From: Betaproteobacteria bacterium
GTDB taxonomy: Bacteria > Pseudomonadota > Gammaproteobacteria > Burkholderiales > Casimicrobiaceae
Assembly (NCBI GenBank): GCA_029884335.1
Contig: JAOUIA010000045.1
Coordinates: 1 to 32,340, forward strand
Length of the DNA stretch: 32,340 nucleotides
Direction: 5' to 3'
Made by a program: the position numbers and the translations under genes. This document shows, in pieces, positions 26,813 to 32,340 of this stretch. The notes under the pieces are model-generated. The model saw nothing but the letters and a program-made list of their open reading frames with translations. It did no database searches and was not told where the DNA came from. Within the stretch, counting starts at the first letter, position 1. Each line of letters begins with the position of its first letter.

Positions 26813-27835
26813 TCACGCGTCGCGGGCGACCTCGCACACGGGCGTTGCCGCGATCTGCGCCTTCGCGCCGGCGACCTTCGCGATCTCCGGCAGCGCAACG
26901 CCGTTCTTGACCGCGGTGATCTCGGCGAGGATCGAGATCGCGATCTCGGGCGGCGTGCGGCTGCCGATGTAGATGCCGATCGGGCCGTGCAGCCGGCCGA
27001 TCTGCGCCTCGGTGAGGTCGAACAGCGCGAGCCGCTCCCGCCGCTTCGCGTTGTTCGCGCGCGAGCCCAGGGCGCCCACGTAGAACGCCGGCGACCGCAG
27101 CGCCTCGAGCAGCGCCAGGTCGTCGAGCTTGGGGTCGTGCGTGAGCGCCACGACCGCGCAGCGCTCGTCGAGCTTCATCGATCGCGCGGTGTCGTCGGGC
27201 ATCGTGCGCACCAGCGTGACGCCGTGAATGTCCCAGGTCTCCGTGTACTCCTCGCGCGGGTCGCAGATCGTGACCTGGTAGTCGAGGCCGACGGCGATCT
27301 GCGCCAGGTACTTGGAGAGCTGCGAGGCGCCGATCACCAGCATGCGGTAGCGCGGGCCGTGGATCGTCGTCAGCGTGCGGCCGTCGAACGCAAGCCCGTC
27401 GCTGGCGCGCGCCGGGTGCAGCGTCGCGAAGCCGCTCCCGATGTCGAGCCTGCGCGCGACCAGGTGTCCGGCCTCGATCTCGCGCAGCAGCGCGAGGATG
27501 CCGGACTCGCGCGTCAGCGGCTCCAGCACCAGCTGCAGCGTGCCGCCGCAGGGCAGGCCGAAGCGGCGCGCCTCGTCGGCGGACACGCCGTAGGTCACCG
27601 CCTCGCACTTCGTCTGCGTGAGCCCCTCGCGGCGCACGCGGTCGATGAGGTCGTCCTCGATGCAGCCGCCAGACACGGAGCCGACGACGTGGCCGTCGTC
27701 GCGCACGGCGAGCATCGCCCCCTCGGGGCGCGGCGAGCTGCCCCAGGTGTTCACGACGGTGACGAGCAGCACGCGCCGGCCGCCTTCGACCCACTCGGCG
27801 CTGCGCTTCAGGACTTCGAGATCGACGCTGTCCAT
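26813..27835 (-). CDS. XdhC/CoxI-family molybdenum hydroxylase maturation protein
   Basis: A 340-residue member of the XdhC/CoxI family, whose founding members bind molybdenum cofactor and help its sulfuration before insertion into xanthine dehydrogenase-type enzymes. The N-terminal XdhC domain has VNTWGSSPRPEGAMLAV (28-44) and VGSVSGGCIEDDL (51-63). The C-terminal Rossmann domain has MLVIGASQLSKYLA, ICDPREEY, VVALTHDPKLDD, YVGALGSRAN and IYIGSRTPPEIAISILAEI. ATG 27835 is preferred over ATG 27859 because GAGG (27846-27843) is well placed and the gene then starts just after the CoxG stop. It is the last gene of the kinase-coxE-coxG set. Confidence 0.9.
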   Translation of the reverse strand: MDSVDLEVLKRSAEWVEGGRRVLLVTVVNTWGSSPRPEGAMLAVRDDGHVVGSVSGGCIEDDLIDRVRREGLTQTKCEAVTYGVSADEARRFGLPCGGTLQLVLEPLTRESGILALLREIEAGHLVARRLDIGSGFATLHPARASDGLAFDGRTLTTIHGPRYRMLVIGASQLSKYLAQIAVGLDYQVTICDPREEYTETWDIHGVTLVRTMPDDTARSMKLDERCAVVALTHDPKLDDLALLEALRSPAFYVGALGSRANNAKRRERLALFDLTEAQIGRLHGPIGIYIGSRTPPEIAISILAEITAVKNGVALPEIAKVAGAKAQIAATPVCEVARDA

Positions 27836-27839
27836 GTTG

Positions 27840-28433
27840 TTACCTCGCGCTTCGCGCATAGAGGTACGCGATGAGGCCGATCATCGCGGCGATCGCGATG
27901 ATGCGGATCAGGTGCCGGGAGAGGAAGGCGCCCCGGCCGGCGCCTTGCGGCAACGCGGCAGGCGCCGCGGTCGCGATCTCGGCCTCCACCTTCGGCGCGA
28001 GCGTTGCCGCGAAGCGCTCGAAGAAGTCGTCCGCGAGCTTGGCGGCGGCTGCGTCGACGTGCCGGTTGCCTATCTGGGCGAGCTTGCCGCCAACCTGCGC
28101 CTTCACGGCGTAGGTGAGCGCCGTCTGCCCGCCGTCGGCGGGCGCTAGCGAGACGCGCGCCGTGCCGTTGGCGAAACCAGCAGCGCCGCCCTGCCCTTCG
28201 AACTTCAGCGTGTAGCCGGTCGGCGGCACGACGTCGGCGAGGTCGAGCTTGCCGGAGAAGCGTGCCGCCACGGGCCCCACCTTCGCCGCGACGGTGGCCC
28301 GGTACGCGTTCTCCGCGGTGCGCTCGAACGTCTCGCACCCGGGTATGCAGGACTTCAGCACTTCGGGATCGACGAGCGCTTCCCACACCCGCTCCGGGGA
28401 GGCGGGAACGATGCGGGTCTGGGTGATCTCCAT
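27840..28433 (-). CDS. coxG: CoxG-like SRPBCC protein with C-terminal membrane anchor
   Basis: A 197-residue protein of the carbon monoxide dehydrogenase subunit G family. The START-like fold begins MEITQTRIVPASPERVWEAL and contains IPGCETFE, VGPVAARFSGKLDL and TALTYAVKAQVGGKLAQIG. A C-terminal hydrophobic helix (about 176-192) between basic residues should anchor it in the membrane. CoxG recruits the aerobic CO dehydrogenase to the membrane in the best-known case; related proteins serve other molybdenum hydroxylases. It lies 29 bp after coxE and 4 bp before the XdhC gene. Confidence 0.9.
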   Translation of the reverse strand: MEITQTRIVPASPERVWEALVDPEVLKSCIPGCETFERTAENAYRATVAAKVGPVAARFSGKLDLADVVPPTGYTLKFEGQGGAAGFANGTARVSLAPADGGQTALTYAVKAQVGGKLAQIGNRHVDAAAAKLADDFFERFAATLAPKVEAEIATAAPAALPQGAGRGAFLSRHLIRIIAIAAMIGLIAYLYARSAR

Positions 28434-28462
28434 GCGGCAGCCGTCCTCGTCAAAGGCACATG

Positions 28463-29710
28463 CTACCGCAGCGCACGAGCGGCGGCGCGCGGATGCCGCG
28501 CCCTGGGGCCGCCGCGCAGCGCCGCGCCGACCTGCTCGAGCGAGGCCAGGTTGTGCACCGGCCGGAAGTCGTCGACGTACGGCAGCATCGCGCGGATGCC
28601 GGCCGGCTTCGCCTCGAAGCCCGCGTAGCGCAGCAGCGGATTCAGCCAGACCAGCCGCCGGCAGGACTTCGCCAGCCGCTCCATCTCGAAGGCGAGGCCC
28701 TCGCCCGCGTCGGCGTCCAGCCCGTCGCTGATCAGCAGGGCGACGGCGTTCTGCCCGAGCAGCCGGCGCGACCAGCGGCGGTTGAACTCGGCGAGGCACG
28801 CGCCGATGCGGGTGCCGCCCGCCCAGTCGTCCACCGCCGCCGCGACCTTCGCGAGCGCCACGTCGACGTCGCGATGCCGAAGGTGCCGTGTGATGGGGGT
28901 GAGCCGCGTGCCGAACAGCAGCACGTGCACGCGGTGGCGGTCGTTGGTGATCGCGTGCAGGAAGTGCAGCAGCATCCGCGCGTAGCGGTCCATCGATCCG
29001 CTGATGTCGCAGAGCACGACCAGCGGCGGCGCGCGGCGCGCGCGCTCGCGCCAGGCCAGCGGCGCGGCCATGCCCGCCGCGCCGGTCATCCGCCGCAGGC
29101 TGCGGCGCAGGTCCACGCGCGCACCCCGCGGCGATCCGCGCGTGCGGCGCACCGGCTGCTCCGGCAGCGGCAGCCGCAGCCGCGCCATCATCCGCCTCAC
29201 TTCGGCGAGCTCGGCCGCCGACATCGTCGCGAAGTCCTTGCGCTGGAGCACCTCGCGCGGCGAGAACGTGAACGCGGCGTCGAGCTCGACCTCCTGCGGC
29301 GGCTCGCTCGACGCAGGCGGCCGCGGCGGCAGCAGCGCCTCGGCGAGCCGCGCGGCCACTTCCTGTTCCTCGGCGCCGGCGCGTCCGTGCGCCTGCGGCA
29401 GCAGCGCCGCCGCGATCTTCTCCAGCAGCCGCGGGTTGCGCCAGAACAGCTCGAAGGCCTGCTCGAACAGCGCGAGGTGCTCCTGCCGCGACACGAGGAT
29501 CGCGGCCAGCGCGGCGCGGAAGTCCTCGCGCCGGTCGATCCCGACCGCCTCGACCGCGAGCAGCGCGTCGAGCGTCTTCGCCGGGCCCACCGGCAGTCCG
29601 CACGCGCGCAGCGCGCGCACGAAGTGCAGCACGTTCTCCGCGAGGCGGCCCTTCGGCAGGCCGGCGAGGCCCGCGGCGTCGAGACCGGCCGTCGGCGGGC
29701 CTCCGGTCAT
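28463..29710 (-). CDS. coxE: CoxE-like VWA-domain protein
   Basis: A 415-residue VWA-domain protein. An all-helical N-terminal region (about 20-110) and a basic linker precede the VWA domain from about 229, with the metal-ion-dependent adhesion motif DISGSMD (235-241), the threonine loop (GGTRIGACLAEFNRRW) and ISDGLD. CoxE acts with the MoxR-type ATPase CoxD in maturing the bimetallic or molybdenum centre of CO dehydrogenase-like enzymes. CoxD is not in the window. The gene lies 7 bp after the kinase gene, which suggests co-transcription. Confidence 0.9.
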   Translation of the reverse strand: MTGGPPTAGLDAAGLAGLPKGRLAENVLHFVRALRACGLPVGPAKTLDALLAVEAVGIDRREDFRAALAAILVSRQEHLALFEQAFELFWRNPRLLEKIAAALLPQAHGRAGAEEQEVAARLAEALLPPRPPASSEPPQEVELDAAFTFSPREVLQRKDFATMSAAELAEVRRMMARLRLPLPEQPVRRTRGSPRGARVDLRRSLRRMTGAAGMAAPLAWRERARRAPPLVVLCDISGSMDRYARMLLHFLHAITNDRHRVHVLLFGTRLTPITRHLRHRDVDVALAKVAAAVDDWAGGTRIGACLAEFNRRWSRRLLGQNAVALLISDGLDADAGEGLAFEMERLAKSCRRLVWLNPLLRYAGFEAKPAGIRAMLPYVDDFRPVHNLASLEQVGAALRGGPRARHPRAAARALR

Positions 29711-29717
29711 CGGGCGG

Positions 29718-32138
29718 TCAGAGCGCGAGCTTGCGCAGCGTGTCCGGGTTCTTCACCACACCGCTGGTGCGGCCCGGCGGCGCCGCGTAGAGCCCCGCCG
29801 GCGGATGCGTCTCGAGCCGCGACAGCACGGCGGGGTCGGCGCAGCGCGCGTCGAACGTCGCGCGCACCTCGTCGCCTTCGCTGCCCGAGGCGGCGAGGCA
29901 GGCCTGCCCCAGCTTGCGGTTGAGCGGCGCGAACACGCCGGCCGCGAGGCGATCGGTCGCGCTCCCGCTGCCCCCGAGCTCGAAGTCCCAGACGCGGCGC
30001 GCGCCGTCGGCGCGCGGCTTCGCGGCGATCACCGCGGGCAGGCTCGCGAACTCGCGACCGAAGAGGTCAACCGTGCCCTCGGGCAAGCCGTCGACGACCA
30101 GCGCGACGCGCCGGCTCGCCGGATTGACGTGCGCGAGGAAGAAGTCGCGCGAGAACTCGTCGGCCATCTTGCCGCCGACGGCGCGCAGCGCCTCCTCCTC
30201 GGTCGCCCAGCTGCCGGTTCCCTTCGGCAGCGCCGTGTTGTAGTAGATCTCCTCGCCGGTCGCACGGTCGACGCACTTCACGCTGAGCGCGGTCACGGCG
30301 TACTTCGTCACCGTGATTCCCGACGCCTCGAGCCGCGTCGTCAGGCGCCGCACCTTCGCCTCGCCCGTGACGAGGAAGTCGGCCGCCTGCCCCGGCTCCG
30401 CGGTGTCGCTCCACGTGCGGAAGCCGAACGAGCGCAGGCGGTCCTTGAGCAGGTTCTCCGCCGCCGGCGACGCGCGCGGCGCGGCATTGGGCGCGTCGGC
30501 GTCGCGCACCGAGACCTTGAGGGCGATGCGCGGGTCGCCACCCGCGCGGATCAGCTGGATGCGCTCCTTGCGCGTCATCTCGTTGAGCGACTTCTGCACC
30601 GCCTTCACGTCGACCACGGCCTCCGTGGTCAGCGTGACGAGCCCGTCCTTGCCGGTGCGCGGCGCGCTCTCGCGCACGACGTCGCCGACGAAGCCCGCGC
30701 CCTTCACGGCGAGACGGTCGTTCAGCACGTCGTAGTTCTTCGCCAGCGAGCCCGGCTCGACCATCAGCCCGAGCGCCTTCTGCACCAGCTGGCCGTTCGC
30801 ATCCGCGCGGAGGTCCTTCTGCAACAGCGCGGCGTCGTTCTGGTAGCGCGGGTCCGCCGGGTCGGCTACACCCACCGCCGTGATCACCATCGTGCCCGGC
30901 GCGGCCTTCGGCGCCGGTGCGGCGGCAGGCGCCGGCTCCGCGGAGACGGGGGCCGGCGATGCAGGCGCCGGCGCCGTCGCGGCAGGAGCCGCCTGGACAG
31001 CGGCCGCCACCGGCGGCGTCGCCGGCGGCGTCGCCGGCGCGACGGGTGGCGGCGCGCTCGACGCGGCGACGGTGACCGGCGCCGCAGGCCGTTGCAGCCA
31101 CGTCCACACGCCGACGGCGATCGCCGCGACGACGACGCCGGCCACGATGCCGATCGCCGCGGTCTGCGACTTCGGCTTCGCGTCGGCCGGCGGCGGCGCA
31201 GCCGGGGCTGAGGCGGGCGGCGGACGGACGACCGTCTCGGCCGCCACCGAAGGCACGTGCACTTCGGTAGCCGCGTCCGCCGACACCGCCGCCAACGGCA
31301 GCGGCCCGCTCGCGGCACGGTGCCCCGCGGCGGCCCGCAGCGCGGCGGCGAACTCGGCCGCCGTCTGGAAGCGCTCCTCGGGCCTCTTCGCCAGTGCCTT
31401 GCGCACCACCGCGTCGATCGCGTCCGGCAGCTGCACGTTGAGCGTCGACGGGGGCAGCGGATCCTCCTTCAGCACCTTCTGCGCGGTCGTCGTCGCGGAG
31501 CCGGAGAACGGCCGCTCGCCGGTGAGGAACTGGTAGAGGATCACGCCGGCCGAGAACAGGTCCGAGCGCCCGTCGACCGGCAGCCCCAGCACCTGCTCGG
31601 GCGACATGTAGCCCGGCGTGCCCATCACGGTGCCGGCCTGCGTGAGGCTCGACGACTCGATGTGCGCGATGCCGAAGTCGGCGACCTTGACCGTGCCGTC
31701 CTTCTGCAGGAACACGTTGGCCGGCTTGATGTCGCGGTGGACGACGCCCCGCGCGTGCGAGTACTCGAGCGCCGCGAGGATCTCGCCCATGATGCGGAAC
31801 GCGTCCTTCGCCGCGAAGCGCTCGTTGGCGGCGAAGTAGTCGCGCAGGTCGCGGCCCTCGACGAACTCCATCGCAATGAAGGACGTGCCGGAGTCCTCGT
31901 CGAAGTCGTAGATGGCGACGATGTTCGGGTGCGTGAGGCGCCCGGCGGCCTGCGCCTCGCGGCGGAAGCGCGCGAGGATGTCGGCGGCCTCCTCCTTCGC
32001 GAGCTGGTCGCCGCGGATCGTCTTGATCGCGACCGGCCGCTTGATCATCGGGTCGTAGCCCTCGTAGACCACGCCCATCGCGCCGCGGCCGATCTCGCGG
32101 CGGATCTCGTACTTCCCGAGTTTCTCGATGGCCGGCAT
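29718..32138 (-). CDS. Membrane-anchored Ser/Thr protein kinase
   Basis: An 806-residue PknB-type kinase. The cytoplasmic kinase domain covers about 10-265: glycine loop IGRGAMGVVYEG (16-27), K39 in VAIKT, E61, catalytic HRDIKPAN (134-141, D136), DFG (154-156) and the GTPGYMSPE activation segment. A low-complexity linker leads to one transmembrane helix (about 327-347), then an Ala/Pro-rich stretch and a roughly 370-residue extracytoplasmic region. That region contains VITAVGVADPADPRYQNDAAL, two or three alpha/beta units (including RKERIQLIRAGGDPRIAL and DRATGEEIYYN) and resembles no sensor domain I can name. ATG 32138 starts directly before the kinase domain. Location next to coxE/coxG/xdhC suggests regulation linked to that system. 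Confidence 0.9.
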   Translation of the reverse strand: MPAIEKLGKYEIRREIGRGAMGVVYEGYDPMIKRPVAIKTIRGDQLAKEEAADILARFRREAQAAGRLTHPNIVAIYDFDEDSGTSFIAMEFVEGRDLRDYFAANERFAAKDAFRIMGEILAALEYSHARGVVHRDIKPANVFLQKDGTVKVADFGIAHIESSSLTQAGTVMGTPGYMSPEQVLGLPVDGRSDLFSAGVILYQFLTGERPFSGSATTTAQKVLKEDPLPPSTLNVQLPDAIDAVVRKALAKRPEERFQTAAEFAAALRAAAGHRAASGPLPLAAVSADAATEVHVPSVAAETVVRPPPASAPAAPPPADAKPKSQTAAIGIVAGVVVAAIAVGVWTWLQRPAAPVTVAASSAPPPVAPATPPATPPVAAAVQAAPAATAPAPASPAPVSAEPAPAAAPAPKAAPGTMVITAVGVADPADPRYQNDAALLQKDLRADANGQLVQKALGLMVEPGSLAKNYDVLNDRLAVKGAGFVGDVVRESAPRTGKDGLVTLTTEAVVDVKAVQKSLNEMTRKERIQLIRAGGDPRIALKVSVRDADAPNAAPRASPAAENLLKDRLRSFGFRTWSDTAEPGQAADFLVTGEAKVRRLTTRLEASGITVTKYAVTALSVKCVDRATGEEIYYNTALPKGTGSWATEEEALRAVGGKMADEFSRDFFLAHVNPASRRVALVVDGLPEGTVDLFGREFASLPAVIAAKPRADGARRVWDFELGGSGSATDRLAAGVFAPLNRKLGQACLAASGSEGDEVRATFDARCADPAVLSRLETHPPAGLYAAPPGRTSGVVKNPDTLRKLAL

Positions 32139-32198
32139 CAGCAGTCCATGCGTGCAGAGGAGAGGACGCTCGATACCCGCCCCCCGACCGCAGTACTC

Positions 32199-32340
32199 GG
32201 CGGCAGGCTCCGCGGGGATGACGGAACGACGCTGGATCCCTGCCTGCGCGGGGATGACGCAACGACACTGGATCCCCGCCTGCGCGGGGATGACGCAACG
32301 ACACTGGATCCCCGCCTGCGCGGGGATGACGCAACGACAC
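32199..32340. repeat. 36-bp tandem repeat array at the right edge
   Basis: Three full copies of a 36-bp unit begin at 32232, 32268 and 32304, preceded by a degenerate partial copy. Each unit contains CCCCGCCTGCGCGGGG followed by ATGACGCAACGACA. The last two copies are identical. The array probably continues outside the window. It belongs to the repeat family of dnaE2 insertion 4 and lies upstream of the kinase gene, so any promoter for that gene lies between 32139 and 32198 or beyond the array. Confidence 0.88.

Noticed and set aside
32199-32340. CRISPR-like spacing: repeated 36-bp units at the right edge
   Set aside because: The units are contiguous and nearly identical over their whole length with no variable spacers, and the sequence matches a palindromic repeat found elsewhere in the window; there are no cas genes.

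Overview
The window is a very GC-rich bacterial chromosome segment. It is gene-dense, with many 4-bp stop/start overlaps. A Bug-type tricarboxylate-binding protein, a Liv-type ABC operon, DnaE2 and a CoxE/CoxG/XdhC set together suggest a betaproteobacterium, most likely Burkholderiales or a relative. This placement is inferred from gene content only. I find 25 protein genes and no rRNA, tRNA or CRISPR.

Layout, left to right. (1) 1-2751, minus strand: an M14 zinc carboxypeptidase coupled to an MFS transporter that runs off the left edge. (2) 2914-6519, plus: dnaE2, the error-prone DNA polymerase, without imuA/imuB beside it. A LexA-like palindrome overlaps its start codon, and four in-frame insertions built from palindromic repeats interrupt it. 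(3) 6478-8040, minus: a secreted HAF-repeat/DUF5648 protein whose 3' end overlaps dnaE2. (4) 8276-8472: a MITE-like element with perfect 29-bp terminal inverted repeats, just upstream of an orphan Bug solute-binding protein (8506-9465). (5) 20403 down to 9671, minus: a ten-gene probable operon, livK-livH-livM-livG-livF, aconitase-superfamily large and small subunits, a hydantoinase-type amidohydrolase, a fumarate-reductase-type flavoprotein and an M81 (MlrC) metallopeptidase. It reads as an uptake-plus-catabolism unit for an amide or imide compound whose carbon skeleton enters dicarboxylate metabolism; the substrate is unknown. (6) 20691-26809, plus: a disulfide flavoprotein oxidoreductase, a TVP38/TMEM64 membrane protein, a metallophosphoesterase-fold protein with altered metal ligands, the radical SAM protein ArsS, a two-domain arsenosugar-type glycosyltransferase and a DUF3047 exported protein. 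This resembles an arsenosugar cluster, but arsM is not in the window. (7) 32138 down to 26813, minus: a membrane Ser/Thr kinase, CoxE (VWA), CoxG (SRPBCC) and XdhC/CoxI, i.e. maturation genes for a molybdenum hydroxylase whose structural genes are not here.

Short palindromic repeats recur throughout the window. At least three types lie inside dnaE2. Others supply the C-terminus and stop codon of the M81 gene, the N-terminus of the DUF3047 gene, the spacer after the Bug gene and a 36-bp tandem array at the right edge. In-frame invasion of coding sequence by these repeats is the most striking structural theme.
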